In this document: one piece after another, positions 17,364 through 26,987 of the stretch
Layout: every line of letters starts with the position of its first letter
How positions within the stretch are numbered: the first letter of the stretch is position 1
From: an uncultured Alphaproteobacteria bacterium
Lineage (GTDB): Bacteria; Pseudomonadota; Alphaproteobacteria; UBA9655
Reading direction: 5' to 3'
Assembly (NCBI GenBank): GCA_937967795.1
Contig: CALBSK010000011.1
Location: 62,001 to 126,000 of the forward strand
Length of the DNA stretch: 64,000 nucleotides
Program-made: the position numbers and the translations under genes
Notes under the pieces: generated by a model
Seen by the model: only the letters and a program-made list of their open reading frames with translations
Told to the model about the DNA's origin: nothing
Database searches by the model: none

Positions 17364-18817
17364 TGAAGGTCCTCTTTCACGTAACGCAGATCTTTACCTT
17401 GCCAGAACTGAATCCAAGCATCCTTATATTCATTATAATAAGCATCTGGATCATAATATTTTACTCTGAGTCTCAAATCGCGTGCTGTCAACCGTCCCAT
17501 AGCTTGTAAGAGTTGATAGCTGGCAACAACCAGGGTTTGTTGAGCTGTAGCTAAATTAATTTGGGCATTTATCAGATCTTGTTCTAAGAAAAGAACATCA
17601 ATAATTGTTTTTATCCCGACATTAACGGCTTCTTGAGCGCCTTCAACGGCTATCTCTTGGGCTTTTACTTGAGCAAGATACCCTTTTACACCTTCCCGAG
17701 CAGCCACCAAATTATCCCATGCTGTTCTCACATCTTGAACGACGTTCCGTTGAGCCCCTACCAGTTGAATTTTTTGTTGAGCCAACCGTTGATAAGCCTG
17801 ACGAATTCGAGAACTTGGAATGCCTTGGGCATAAAGAGGGATAGTAACGTTAGCCTCAAATCCTAGCGTTGTTTTTTTAAGATGTCCGTTATTACCTGTT
17901 CCCCCCCGACGATCATTCCCGACAGAACCATTAATGCCCACCGTAGGTAAAAGCTCTGCAATTTGCATTCTCACGAAATATTCAGCAGCTTCAACAGCGT
18001 AACGAGCTTGAAGGACAACAGGATTATGTTCTTTTGCGACCTTTAAGGCTTCTTCATATACGGGGGGAAGCGCTAAAAGAATGTTGGCTGGGGCAAGCTT
18101 TCCGGGAGGGCTACCTACTTGATTTAAGTAGACCGCCTTAGTATTTTCGAAATCCCTTACAGCTTCGCTTAATTTCCCAACCGCTCCTTCATAATTCCCT
18201 TTAGCGGCCTCCACATCCACACGATCACCTTCGCCAACTTCAAAACGTGCCTGGGCATGCTCCCAGATCTTTTTGTAAAATTCTACAGCTTGTTTTTGAT
18301 ATTCGGCAATGGCTTGAGTAGTAAGAATACCTGTATGAGCTTGAAGAGCAGTTAAAAGAGTTTTCTGCTCTGTATTAAAAAGCCCTGCTTTCCCAGCAAG
18401 AACATTACTTTCAGCTCGCCCTATAGTTGCATCTGTTAAGCCTCCTTGATAGATATTTTGGTTTAGGGTTGCTGTGTATCCTGTAGAACTACCATGAGTT
18501 CGTGTTTGATTAGGCAGTCGATCAATCGGATAAGTCTGACTTTGTGATTGAACTCCTTGTACAGAAAGGCTAGGGCGCCAGGCTGCATTGGCTTGGGAAA
18601 CCTCTTCATCAGTGGATCTAAGTTCCGCACGGGTTGCATCAAGATCGGCGTTTTGCATGTAAGCTTTCTCCAAGGTTTCTTGGAGTGAAACACTTTCTTG
18701 CGCTTCCCCATTTGGTGAGCACGATAAAGGTAAGGCATTAAGGAAAGGCACATATAAAACAGTGCTTGAACCCAGAATAGTTAAAAAGCTAAGAACATTG
18801 AGACACTTCATCTTCAT
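17360..18817 (-). CDS. tolC: TolC-family outer-membrane efflux/secretion channel
   Basis: Outer-membrane channel used by type I secretion and efflux pumps. The 485-residue protein has a signal peptide (about 1-29, ending LNALP), then the duplicated helical-barrel pattern: SLQETLEKAYMQNADLDATR in the first half and AFQ-like counterpart PVVLQARYAVEAAEYFVRMQ in the second, with GVNVG-type loop GAQEAVNVGIKTIIDVLFLE. The last conserved ARDLRLRVKYYDPDAYY is typical of TolC in alphaproteobacteria. It could partner the HlyD/ABC system at 55-60 kb. Lies between pcm and popZ. Confidence 0.92.
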   Translation of the reverse strand: MKMKCLNVLSFLTILGSSTVLYVPFLNALPLSCSPNGEAQESVSLQETLEKAYMQNADLDATRAELRSTDEEVSQANAAWRPSLSVQGVQSQSQTYPIDRLPNQTRTHGSSTGYTATLNQNIYQGGLTDATIGRAESNVLAGKAGLFNTEQKTLLTALQAHTGILTTQAIAEYQKQAVEFYKKIWEHAQARFEVGEGDRVDVEAAKGNYEGAVGKLSEAVRDFENTKAVYLNQVGSPPGKLAPANILLALPPVYEEALKVAKEHNPVVLQARYAVEAAEYFVRMQIAELLPTVGINGSVGNDRRGGTGNNGHLKKTTLGFEANVTIPLYAQGIPSSRIRQAYQRLAQQKIQLVGAQRNVVQDVRTAWDNLVAAREGVKGYLAQVKAQEIAVEGAQEAVNVGIKTIIDVLFLEQDLINAQINLATAQQTLVVASYQLLQAMGRLTARDLRLRVKYYDPDAYYNEYKDAWIQFWQGKDLRYVKEDLQ

Positions 18818-18872
18818 TTATAATTCGTTGATAAAATTTTCTTTACCATACACTGTGTCCCATTATTTTTCA

Positions 18873-19529
18873 CTAAAAAATAAATCTCTTATCTTTCCGA
18901 AAAGCTTTCAAACGTGGCGCAAATGCCTCAAAAAGAGAGATTTCTGTAAAAGTTGCTCCTTCTTTAACATATTTTACGGCTTTAGTGCCACGTTCTTTTT
19001 GATCTTTGAGAGTTACCATAATTCCACCGTCCTTCAATTGAAGAATGAGAGATTCGGGGATCCTATCAACACACCCTTCAATAATGATTTTATCATAAGG
19101 AGCTTCTTTCTCCCATCCTTCTCTTAAAGAACCTAAAACAATTTCTACTCTGGAAATCTCCAAACTTTGGATAAGACGTTCAGCCTCTTGTGTTAAAATT
19201 TCTTCAGAATCAAGAGCGATGATACGAGCCCCCGTTTGACTTAAAAGAGCCGGCCCATAGCCCGTTCCTGCAGCTACATAAAGAATGCAATCATAAGGCT
19301 TTGGAGCTAGAGCTTCTAAAAGGTGAGCGAGAGTTGCGGGCCTTAAAAGAAAGCGATCACTGCTAAAGAAAAAATTGGCGTCCATATAAGCAATATGAGA
19401 AAGCTGCCGAGGCACAAATTTCTCCCGAGGGATCTTTAAAAATGCATCAAGAATGAAAGGGTTCGTTATGTTTTCAGGTAAAATCTGCCCTTTTATCATA
19501 TTTTGTCGCATGAGAGCGAAATCAGACAT
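18873..19529 (-). CDS. pcm: Protein-L-isoaspartate O-methyltransferase family protein
   Basis: SAM-dependent methyltransferase of the PCMT family, which repairs isoaspartyl residues in damaged proteins. It has the family N-terminus MRQNMIKGQILPENITNPFI, the ALKIPREKFVP-like segment, and SAM motif I as ILYVAAGTGYGPALL. Motif I is somewhat degenerate (AAGTGYGPA rather than GTGSGYQTA), a trait of the alphaproteobacterial branch that sits next to tolC; its true substrate may differ. ATG 19529 is used; the open frame also allows GTG 19535. 218 residues. Confidence 0.85.
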   Translation of the reverse strand: MSDFALMRQNMIKGQILPENITNPFILDAFLKIPREKFVPRQLSHIAYMDANFFFSSDRFLLRPATLAHLLEALAPKPYDCILYVAAGTGYGPALLSQTGARIIALDSEEILTQEAERLIQSLEISRVEIVLGSLREGWEKEAPYDKIIIEGCVDRIPESLILQLKDGGIMVTLKDQKERGTKAVKYVKEGATFTEISLFEAFAPRLKAFRKDKRFIF

Positions 19530-19651
19530 GTGCACTTTCGGTATTTTTCTTTCTTATATGCCTCTTAATCTGTCCCTTTAAGGAAGTCAATCGTTCTAAC
19601 TTATGAATCTTCCTTGGATGACGCGTTCCCGTTTTTAGATAAAAACCTATC

Positions 19652-20113
19652 TTAAGATTCAACCGCCCTCAATACTTCTTCTACATGTCCTGAAACACTC
19701 ACCTTTCTCCATATTTTAGAAATCTTTCCTGTTTCATCAATTAAAAACGTTGAACGCTCGATTCCAAAATATTTCCGCCCATACATTGATTTTTCAACCC
19801 AAACGCCATATTTTTTGCACACATCCCCTGTTTCATCAGAACCTAAACTGAAATTAAGCCCTTCTTTTTCTTTGAATTTCTTATGACTTTTGACAGAATC
19901 CTTCGAAACTCCAATAATAATTGCATTTCCTTTATCAAAATTAAGCTTGTAATCTCGGAAAGAACAGGCTTCTTTAGTACAACCGGATGTCGCATCTTTA
20001 GGATAAAAATAAACAATGACTTTTTTCCCAGAAAAATCAGAAAGAGTAACCCATTTTTCTTCGTCCGTGGGCAGGGTGAAGGGGGGTGCCAAATCACCCG
20101 GAGATAAAGCCAT
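19652..20113 (-). CDS. bcp: Thioredoxin-dependent peroxiredoxin (Bcp/PrxQ)
   Basis: Cytosolic thiol peroxidase that reduces hydrogen peroxide and organic peroxides. The 153-residue protein has the thioredoxin-like fold with PKDATSGCTKEACSFRDYK, giving the peroxidatic Cys (near 45) and the resolving Cys five residues later, as in E. coli Bcp. Ribosome site AGAGGG precedes ATG 20111-20113. It is divergent from the AsmA-type giant with only about 32 bases between start codons, so their promoters must overlap the neighbouring coding regions. Confidence 0.95.
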   Translation of the reverse strand: MALSPGDLAPPFTLPTDEEKWVTLSDFSGKKVIVYFYPKDATSGCTKEACSFRDYKLNFDKGNAIIIGVSKDSVKSHKKFKEKEGLNFSLGSDETGDVCKKYGVWVEKSMYGRKYFGIERSTFLIDETGKISKIWRKVSVSGHVEEVLRAVES

Positions 20114-20145
20114 ACATACCCTCTTTTGTGTTTGTTGGAGTTTAC

Positions 20146-23100
20146 GTGAATAAATTAAAATTTACCCTATCTTTTCCCTTTAGAAAAGGCATCTTTCCCA
20201 AAAAATCAGTGCGTTTTCTTTTAGACGTGGTGGGATCTTTTTTGGGCCTTTTTTTTATTGTTATTCTCCTTCTCTTAGGTCGACTATCTATGGGGCCTAT
20301 CAACCTTGACTTCTTAACCTCCGAAGTTGAGGCGGCTTTGAAAGCGCCGCAAGGAAGCTTGAGTGCGTCTATTGAGCACACACAGCTTGTTTGGCGAGAA
20401 TGGAAAAGACCTTTTGAAATTGAGCTTGTCAATGTTCACCTTCAAAAAGATCAAAACCCTCATTGGCTTAAGATCGAGCATATAGGCGTTTCCTTATGGC
20501 TTCACCTCCTTGTGAGGGGAGAAGTGTCATTAAAACAGCTTCGTTTTTATCATCCTCAAATTCTTCTGGAAAAGGATGAGAAAGGAGAATTCACCCTAGG
20601 TTTTGGGGAGTCATCGCCCTCTCAAGAATTTTCTCTAAAAGAAATAGCGCCTCTGCTAGCTCTCGGAAAAACGAGCTCCACTCTTGGAAAACTCAATAAC
20701 TTAAATAAAATTACAATCATCAATGCCCATGTGTTTTTAAAAGACGAAAAAGAAGATAAAACATGGGAGCTTCCAAAAACAACCTTCGTTTTAAGAAGGC
20801 AATCGGAAGGATTTCGTGTTGAGTTAACCCTCCAACCTCAACAAGGAAGTGGTTCTTTAATTCTAGGATTTTCTCATCAACTAGGGTCTCCTCGGGCTGA
20901 TATTACAGCACATTTTCATCACATATCATTTAACCAATTGATCCAACAAAAAGGGATAACTTTGTGTCCGCCCCATCCGGAAATGATAAATGTGGATGCT
21001 CTTCTTGACTTTTTTCAGTGTTGGAATCTTCCTCTTCAGGGCAAAGTTCATCTTGCTTTCGTCCCTGAAACTTTTCAAATCATTAAGGGAAGTTGTGATA
21101 TTAATTTGGGAAAAGGAGAACTGGATTTATCTCTCGCCAAACTTTTACCTCTTCCTATAACTTCGGGAAATTTGTCTTTTGATCTTTCCCCCCATACGAT
21201 TGAAATAAAAAAAGCATCTCTCTTATCAGATGAGATGCTTGTTGATCTTTCAGGGAAGATTGACTCTCCTGCTTCTCCTCTTTTTTTGACGAAGCTCATG
21301 GATTCAGGGCAAACTCTCACCTTTCAAGGTAAGGTAGAAGACCTTTTCTTAGATCATCTTTCTGCTCTTTGGCCTCAAGATTTTGCGTTTCATGCGCGAG
21401 AGTGGCTCACCAAAAATTTGAGGAAAGGAACCTTGACTAAAGCTGCATTTTCTCTCAAAGGTCATGGGAGTGAAAAGGGATTAACTATCGATGATCTGAG
21501 GGGAACCCTTCAAGGTGAAGGGGTTGAAATTAACTATTTAGAAGGTTTGCCACCGGCTCAAAATGCAGCCGCCTACGCCACATTTGATCAAAAGGGATTT
21601 GATATTAAAATTCTTTCTGGAAAAGTTGAAAATGTAAAGGTGAAAGAAGGGCGTGTTCGTATTTCGGGGCTGGATACAGATAAAGAAGCCCTTCATCTGG
21701 ATGTTAAGGTCGAAGGTCCTCTTTCCGACGTTCTGGATATTATTAATCATAAACCGCTTGAATATGCCTCTTATGGGAATATTGATCCAAAAACAACAAA
21801 GGGAGAAGGGGATGTGGCTCTTCACATCGCTTTCCCTCTTTTAGCAGACCTTGAATTTAAGGATGTTAAAATATCGGCTAAGGGAGGATTTAAGAAGATC
21901 ACTCTTAATCGCAAAATAACAGAAGAACTCACGGCTCACTTCACTCAAGGAGATCTCACTCTTGACCTTACCCACGAACAAATGGTGATTAAAGGACAAG
22001 GCGTCTTGAATGAGCTTCCTTCGACACTAACTTATGAGCATCTTTTTAAAGAAGGGGCCCCCTATGAACTCCAACTTAAAGTTGAAACGCATGCCTCCTT
22101 TGAAGATTTTAAGCGGCTTGGTTTCGATTATAAGGACTATGGCCAAGGGCCGACGCGAACAAGTCTGACTTACACTCTTGAAAAAGATCAAAAGAGTCAT
22201 CTTTCTATGAATTTGGATATAACACCTTCTACTCTCTCATTTCCGCCCTTGGAGTGGAAGAAAAATCCAGGAGAGAAAGGCGCGCTTTCGTTTGTTCTTG
22301 TGTTTGAGGGAGGGCGCCTCTCTAAAATGAAGGATCTTAAGCTGTTTTCTAATCCTTATTCTCTTAAAGGTGAAATTTACTTCGATCCCCATAAAAACTG
22401 GAAAACCATCCAACTTTCGGAGTTTAAAGGGCCTCATACAGCAACCCAGGTCATTCTTCATACGCCTCACCAAAACACCTATGAAATCTCTTTTAAAGGT
22501 CATAGTGTGGACCTAGAAAACTTTCTCCACTATGTGAATGGGGAAGAAATCGCGAACGATCATCCCTCAACTAGCCTCAAGTTATCTGCAGAAGTAGACC
22601 AATTGCGTTTGGGAGAAGGAAAGGTTTTTGATAGTGTCAAAGCCTTTGCTGATCTCTCTTTTCAAGGGAATGATACAACTTGGAAAGAGGTTCACCTCCG
22701 GGCTAAAGCTGGCAAGGGAACGGTGAATAAGGGAGATATGGCTCAAGTTTCTGGAGGAATTTTATTTGATATTAAATCAGGCCCCCACAATACCCAAACC
22801 CTTGAAGTTCGCGCCAATGATGCGGGTAAGTTTCTTAAAAATCTCAGTATCTATGAAGACATTAAGAGAGGCTATATTACCGTAAAAGCGCAAAGGCAGG
22901 CAGGAGAATCTTATAAAGGCACTTTTAAACTAAAACAATTCGATGCGCAGGAGGTTCCACTTTTAGCTCGATTTGCAGCCCTTCTCTCCCCCATGGGAAT
23001 TGTAAATTTATTTTCTGAAAAGAAGACACTTTCCATGGATCGGTTTGAATGTGATTTTGAATTTACAGAAGATCTTATTAGGGTAAAACAAGGGGTTGGG

Positions 23101-23388
23101 AAAAGCCTTTCTTTAGGCTTTACAGCTGAAGGAAAGTTGGATCGGAAAAACCGCCTATTTGATTTGAAAGGAAATGTCATTCCTGCGCGCTTTCTCAATT
23201 CAATTTTAAGCAATATTCCTCTTATTGGCTCTCTTCTCAATGGAGGAGAAGGAGAGGGTCTGTTCGCAATTGCCTATACCATCAAGGGTTCATTTGATAA
23301 ACCTGAAGTCTCTCTTAATCCGCTTTCTGCCTTAGCACCGGGCTTTATCCGTAAACTTTTCCAATCCCTGGCAGAAGACGATTCCTAA
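20146..23388 (+). CDS. YhdP/AsmA-family giant envelope protein (DUF3971)
   Basis: A 1080-residue inner-membrane-anchored protein of the AsmA-like clan, which bridges the envelope and is thought to move phospholipids to the outer membrane. One N-terminal membrane helix (about 24-46, GLFFIVILLLLGRL) is followed by a long periplasmic beta-rich region with repeated amphipathic strands. The C-terminus has FAALLSPMGIVNLF and GNVIPARFLNSILSNIPLIG, typical of the AsmA_2/DUF3971 end. GTG 20146 has GGAG 5 bases upstream; the longer frame to 20086 would overlap bcp. Lies divergent to bcp and just before the 6S RNA. Confidence 0.85.
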   Translation: MNKLKFTLSFPFRKGIFPKKSVRFLLDVVGSFLGLFFIVILLLLGRLSMGPINLDFLTSEVEAALKAPQGSLSASIEHTQLVWREWKRPFEIELVNVHLQKDQNPHWLKIEHIGVSLWLHLLVRGEVSLKQLRFYHPQILLEKDEKGEFTLGFGESSPSQEFSLKEIAPLLALGKTSSTLGKLNNLNKITIINAHVFLKDEKEDKTWELPKTTFVLRRQSEGFRVELTLQPQQGSGSLILGFSHQLGSPRADITAHFHHISFNQLIQQKGITLCPPHPEMINVDALLDFFQCWNLPLQGKVHLAFVPETFQIIKGSCDINLGKGELDLSLAKLLPLPITSGNLSFDLSPHTIEIKKASLLSDEMLVDLSGKIDSPASPLFLTKLMDSGQTLTFQGKVEDLFLDHLSALWPQDFAFHAREWLTKNLRKGTLTKAAFSLKGHGSEKGLTIDDLRGTLQGEGVEINYLEGLPPAQNAAAYATFDQKGFDIKILSGKVENVKVKEGRVRISGLDTDKEALHLDVKVEGPLSDVLDIINHKPLEYASYGNIDPKTTKGEGDVALHIAFPLLADLEFKDVKISAKGGFKKITLNRKITEELTAHFTQGDLTLDLTHEQMVIKGQGVLNELPSTLTYEHLFKEGAPYELQLKVETHASFEDFKRLGFDYKDYGQGPTRTSLTYTLEKDQKSHLSMNLDITPSTLSFPPLEWKKNPGEKGALSFVLVFEGGRLSKMKDLKLFSNPYSLKGEIYFDPHKNWKTIQLSEFKGPHTATQVILHTPHQNTYEISFKGHSVDLENFLHYVNGEEIANDHPSTSLKLSAEVDQLRLGEGKVFDSVKAFADLSFQGNDTTWKEVHLRAKAGKGTVNKGDMAQVSGGILFDIKSGPHNTQTLEVRANDAGKFLKNLSIYEDIKRGYITVKAQRQAGESYKGTFKLKQFDAQEVPLLARFAALLSPMGIVNLFSEKKTLSMDRFECDFEFTEDLIRVKQGVGKSLSLGFTAEGKLDRKNRLFDLKGNVIPARFLNSILSNIPLIGSLLNGGEGEGLFAIAYTIKGSFDKPEVSLNPLSALAPGFIRKLFQSLAEDDS

Positions 23389-23553
23389 TTCCAACCCAGC
23401 TTGCCACATCCACCTTCAATCGTATGGTGTTTGAATGGCCGACTCATAACCCCTCTTCTTCCTGAAAATCAAACGTTGTGAGTAAAAATTTTTAAAGCCT
23501 TTCAATAATTCTACCTTTCATCGCTTGCAGATTTTTAAATTTATGCTTAGATG

Positions 23554-23729
23554 AGAGAAGAGGGTTGCTGTGGGATGCGTTGAGCGTGCATTTCCCTGGG
23601 GCCGATAAGATCCTTTTGGGAGCTGTCCCTGTTTTGATCCGTGGATCTTGACATACGGAGCCCACCTGCATACGCGGGCCACACGAGGACATCAATCGCC
23701 GACGGTCTTTGCGGCACCCTCTTCTTTCC
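23554..23729 (+). ncRNA. ssrS: 6S RNA
   Basis: Regulatory RNA that mimics an open promoter and binds sigma-70 RNA polymerase. The ends pair: AGAGAAGAGGGTTGC at the 5' side matches GCGGCACCCTCTTCTTT at the 3' side (23711-23727), closing a long hairpin. Inside, CCCTGGGGCCGATAAGATCC resembles the CCCCTGAGCCGATA region of E. coli 6S RNA. The size, about 176 bases, is normal. The position directly before the 5-formyl-THF cyclo-ligase gene is the classic one for ssrS. The ends are estimates. The stretch 23389-23553 before it contains no gene I can see. Confidence 0.82.
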
Positions 23730-23745
23730 TATCAAAGGATTCTGT

Positions 23746-24306
23746 ATGCCCGCTTCTCAAAAGAAAATCCTCCGCCTTATTATGAAAGAGCGACGCCAAA
23801 TCCTTTTCGAACAACAAACAGAAGCCGGTGAGAAAATCATCCCCCTTTTCTTTAATTTTTTTAAATTACCGCCTCAAACTATTGTTGGAGGATATTGGCC
23901 TATCAGGAGCGAATTTGATATACGTTCCCTTCTCCATAAACTTATAGAAAAGGGATTCAGGTGCGCTCTTCCCTCTCACTCTTCCGCGGGCTTAATCTTT
24001 CATGAATGGACACCTTCAACCCCTTTGACAAAAGGTTTATTTCACGTTCTGGAACCCCCTTCTTCAGCCCCCACTGTCATCCCTGATCTTCTTTTGGTGC
24101 CCCTTCTCGCTTTTGATAAAGAGGGCCACCGGCTAGGCTACGGGCAAGGACATTTTGATCGGTTTCTACACCGCCATAAAGTTATCACGATAGGCGTTGG
24201 TTTTAAGGGACAAGAAGTGGACCTTATTCCCCGCCAACCCCATGATTTTGCTTTAGATTATATTCTGACGGAAGATGAAATAAAGATTTGCAAGCCTTCC
24301 TTATGA
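23746..24306 (+). CDS. ygfA: 5-formyltetrahydrofolate cyclo-ligase
   Basis: Converts 5-formyl-THF to 5,10-methenyl-THF with ATP. The 186-residue protein has the N-terminal MKERRQILFEQQTEAGEKI, the region IVGGYWPIRSEFDIRSLL, and the signature PDLLLVPLLAFDKEGHRLGYGQGHFDRFL near residues 120-148. ATG 23746 is used; the open frame runs back to 23641 through the 6S RNA and is not coding there. Placement immediately after 6S RNA matches the usual ssrS-ygfA linkage, in which the two are co-transcribed. Confidence 0.94.
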   Translation: MPASQKKILRLIMKERRQILFEQQTEAGEKIIPLFFNFFKLPPQTIVGGYWPIRSEFDIRSLLHKLIEKGFRCALPSHSSAGLIFHEWTPSTPLTKGLFHVLEPPSSAPTVIPDLLLVPLLAFDKEGHRLGYGQGHFDRFLHRHKVITIGVGFKGQEVDLIPRQPHDFALDYILTEDEIKICKPSL

Positions 24307-24325
24307 CCTCCTCCTGCGTCAAGGA

Positions 24326-25504
24326 CTACACGTGGCGGGGGGCTTGAAGTCCTTCCTCAAGCCATCTTATAGCGGCGTGCGTATCCTGTTTTTCTTCTAG
24401 CTCAAGGCGCGCTAAAAGCTCATAAACGGGAACCGTGGGTTGTTTCTTTAAAAGAAGGTTTAAAAAGGATCGTGCTTCCCCCCAAAGCTTGGCTTTAAGA
24501 GCAATTCGCGCAAGGAATACGAGACTTTCTGAATTTTCAGAATTATCCCTCACAAGATTTTGAGCGACTTGAAAGCTTTCTAAATCATCTCGCGGCCGAG
24601 AAAGGACAAGATAGAGATCTCCCAGTTTTTGAGTGGGCGTTAGCTTCCAAGTTGTTTCAAGTGCGGTTAAAGCATAGGTTATGTGATTTTGTTCCTTTAA
24701 GACCAAAGCTAACATTTCGGTCGTTTCAGCAAGGCTTGGATCTAAGAGATGGGATTGTCTTAAATAAACTTCTTTTTGAGAAAGGGATATTTTAGGTTGG
24801 AGGGCCTGCTGATATTGAAGTTGAGCCATTTGCTTTTGACTTTGATCTACAGTAAAGGCACCTAAATCTTCTAAACGAAGAATCAATTTTTCGGCTTTCT
24901 CAAAAGCCTTTTGCTCACGTGCTAAAGCAAGAAGATGCTTTAAAACCCAGGGAGAGGAAGGTTTTATCTTTTCAGCACGCTTTAAAAGAGTATAAGCTAA
25001 CTTAAAATTTCTCCGATGCATAGAGGATCGAATTTGCCCCTTCAGCCCTAAAAAAGCAGTCAAAGAATTTTTTGTAAGACCAGCAAAACATTCTTCTGCC
25101 TCTAAATATTGATCTCTTTTTGCAAAAGCATTTCCTGAAACCCATAGAAAAAAAGGGTTATGTGACAGAAGGGGGGCTACTTTTTTTTGGTGATGAAGAG
25201 TTTCCTTAAAATCTTCTGCTTCATAATAAGAAAGAAGTTCCAGAAGTTCGTTCTTGGCTCTTTTATTTCGAGAATGCCGAAGAAAAGTTCCCCATTTAAC
25301 AGGTATTTCAAAAAACCACGAGACAATATGCCCTAACAAAAAGATAAGGAAAAAGAACAAAAGAAGGAAGAAAAGGGCTAAAACGACTGTCAGCTGGACC
25401 TCGTATCCCAGCCATATTATTTCAATATATCCTGGCTCTCGAAGATAAAAAATACCAAGAAACGCAAGGATACCTATAAGAAAAAAGAATAAAATCAACT
25501 TCAT
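24326..25504 (-). CDS. HemY-type TPR membrane protein
   Basis: Inner-membrane protein of the HemY family found with heme genes; its role is structural or regulatory and not a known enzymatic step (it is unrelated to protoporphyrinogen oxidase HemY of Gram-positives). Two N-terminal membrane helices (about 3-20 and 38-62) are followed by the conserved EIPVKWGTFLRHSRNKRAKN and then TPR-like helices to residue 392. It lies just after the mitofilin-like gene on the same strand, 6 bases apart, as the end of a hemC-hemD operon. Confident on family by context and topology. Confidence 0.85.
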   Translation of the reverse strand: MKLILFFFLIGILAFLGIFYLREPGYIEIIWLGYEVQLTVVLALFFLLLFFFLIFLLGHIVSWFFEIPVKWGTFLRHSRNKRAKNELLELLSYYEAEDFKETLHHQKKVAPLLSHNPFFLWVSGNAFAKRDQYLEAEECFAGLTKNSLTAFLGLKGQIRSSMHRRNFKLAYTLLKRAEKIKPSSPWVLKHLLALAREQKAFEKAEKLILRLEDLGAFTVDQSQKQMAQLQYQQALQPKISLSQKEVYLRQSHLLDPSLAETTEMLALVLKEQNHITYALTALETTWKLTPTQKLGDLYLVLSRPRDDLESFQVAQNLVRDNSENSESLVFLARIALKAKLWGEARSFLNLLLKKQPTVPVYELLARLELEEKQDTHAAIRWLEEGLQAPRHV

Positions 25505-25510
25505 GAGAAT

Positions 25511-26293
25511 TTACCCTTCTGCCAGGTCAGTAAGTAATTTTTTGAGCGCTCTCTCAAGAGTAAACCGCACCTCGACCATTTCTCTCCAGGAAGCGAACTG
25601 TTCTTTCTCTTGGGAAGGAAGATGTGCATAACATTCTAAAACTCTTTCGAGATCATGCATTCGAAGAGCTTTTTGAACATCTTTAAGATTTCCAAGCGGA
25701 GGCGCCTCTTTTTCATCAAGCTTTTGAATACGAACAAAGGATTTTACTTTTTCTTTCACTCTTTTCCACAGGGAAGAAGAAGGCGTCTTTTTAAGAGTAA
25801 ATAAAGCCTCTAACTGAGGATAAGTTTTGCTCTCCTTGATAGGGTCAAGGGTCTTTAAAAGAGAGTGGGCCCAAGGATCCTGATTTTTTTGAAGAAATGT
25901 TTTCAGGGTTTCTAAAGAAATTACTCCATCCAAAACAGCTCTCAAAAGCTCAACAAAAACAAGTTGTTGGGGCGTTTCTAAAGTTTTTTGCTGTTGCGTA
26001 ATTATACTATTTTCTAAAACCGTAAGACGATCTGAAAGCGATCTTTCTTCACTTTGCGCTATCAGTTCTTTTCGTTCTTGCAGAGACATCTCTTTATTTT
26101 GAACGAGAGAACTTCGCAGCAAAGCTTGAGGGGGATCAATTCCTCTTTCCGTATATCGCTTCCATATAATAAAAATAGAAAGGCTCAAAAGAACAAAGAG
26201 AACAAAAAGAACAAAAAGACTCCGCGAAAAATCGGGAGATTGAATCCATTGTTTCCAAAATTGTGTGTCATTTATTTTTTTGTTTTTCTTCAT
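25511..26293 (-). CDS. Mitofilin/HemX-like membrane protein of the heme operon
   Basis: A 260-residue protein with one N-terminal membrane helix (about 23-41, SLFVLFVLFVLLSLSIFIIW) and a long helical periplasmic region including a predicted coiled coil (SLQERKELIAQSEERSLSDR... TVLENSIITQQQK). Proteins of this plan between hemD and hemY are the bacterial relatives of mitofilin (COG4223-type) in alphaproteobacteria. Sequence motifs are weak, so the call rests mainly on position and topology. Its start overlaps the end of hemD by 26 bases. Confidence 0.65.
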   Translation of the reverse strand: MKKNKKINDTQFWKQWIQSPDFSRSLFVLFVLFVLLSLSIFIIWKRYTERGIDPPQALLRSSLVQNKEMSLQERKELIAQSEERSLSDRLTVLENSIITQQQKTLETPQQLVFVELLRAVLDGVISLETLKTFLQKNQDPWAHSLLKTLDPIKESKTYPQLEALFTLKKTPSSSLWKRVKEKVKSFVRIQKLDEKEAPPLGNLKDVQKALRMHDLERVLECYAHLPSQEKEQFASWREMVEVRFTLERALKKLLTDLAEG

Positions 26294-26987
26294 TAAAATA
26301 CCCTATCATATTTTGTGTGGTGGGTTGAGGGCTCATCCAAATTTTTTCCCAATCAAGCGATCGTGCTTTTTCAGCAACATCACGGCTCAAACATAAGGCT
26401 GTCATTAAACAAGCACATTTATCAAGTTTATTTTTATTCAATAGATTAACAAAAAATGCAGTCGTCCGGGGAGAAAAAAACATGACATGGCTAATTTTTT
26501 GATTGGAAAGATCCAAAATAAGATCAGGGGGAAAGTTTTTAATTTCCTGCATGCAATAGATAACACGCCGTTCAGCTTTAAATCCTTTGGCTTGTAACTC
26601 TGCCACCATATTATTTTTGATAAACTCGCCCGACAGATGCCAAAGAATTCCTTTTTTAGGATGGGCCTCCTTAAGAATGAGCTGTTTCAGGTCTTGACTT
26701 GTCCCAGAAGCATTTTTGATTTTAGAAAATCCCATTTGGCAGGCAAGATGGGCTGTTTGATCTCCCACTACATAAAGAGTAATTTTTTTAAACTCCTCAT
26801 GGCCCTCAAGAGATCGAAGCGCATTCTTGCTCGTAATAATGAGAGCTTGCGGATTCTTTAAGGTCGGCAAAGGGAGAAAGATGGGTTCAAAAAGAGGATA
26901 GGAGCACGCTTTTATTCCCTTCGACTCTAAGGCCTCAGCCACGGAAAATGCATCTTGCTGGGGACGAATTAGAAGGACGCGTCGCAT
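26268..26987 (-). CDS. hemD: Uroporphyrinogen-III synthase
   Basis: Closes hydroxymethylbilane to uroporphyrinogen III. The 239-residue protein begins MRRVLLIRPQQDAFSVAEAL and includes the family patterns ALIITSKNALRSL and YVVGDQTAHLACQMGF, then HVMFFSPRTTAFFVNLL in the second domain. I start at 26987 because GAGGG precedes it; the longer frame to 27020 would add 11 residues inside hemC. It overlaps the end of hemC by 19 bases, so the two are translationally coupled. Confidence 0.9.
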   Translation of the reverse strand: MRRVLLIRPQQDAFSVAEALESKGIKACSYPLFEPIFLPLPTLKNPQALIITSKNALRSLEGHEEFKKITLYVVGDQTAHLACQMGFSKIKNASGTSQDLKQLILKEAHPKKGILWHLSGEFIKNNMVAELQAKGFKAERRVIYCMQEIKNFPPDLILDLSNQKISHVMFFSPRTTAFFVNLLNKNKLDKCACLMTALCLSRDVAEKARSLDWEKIWMSPQPTTQNMIGYFNEEKQKNK

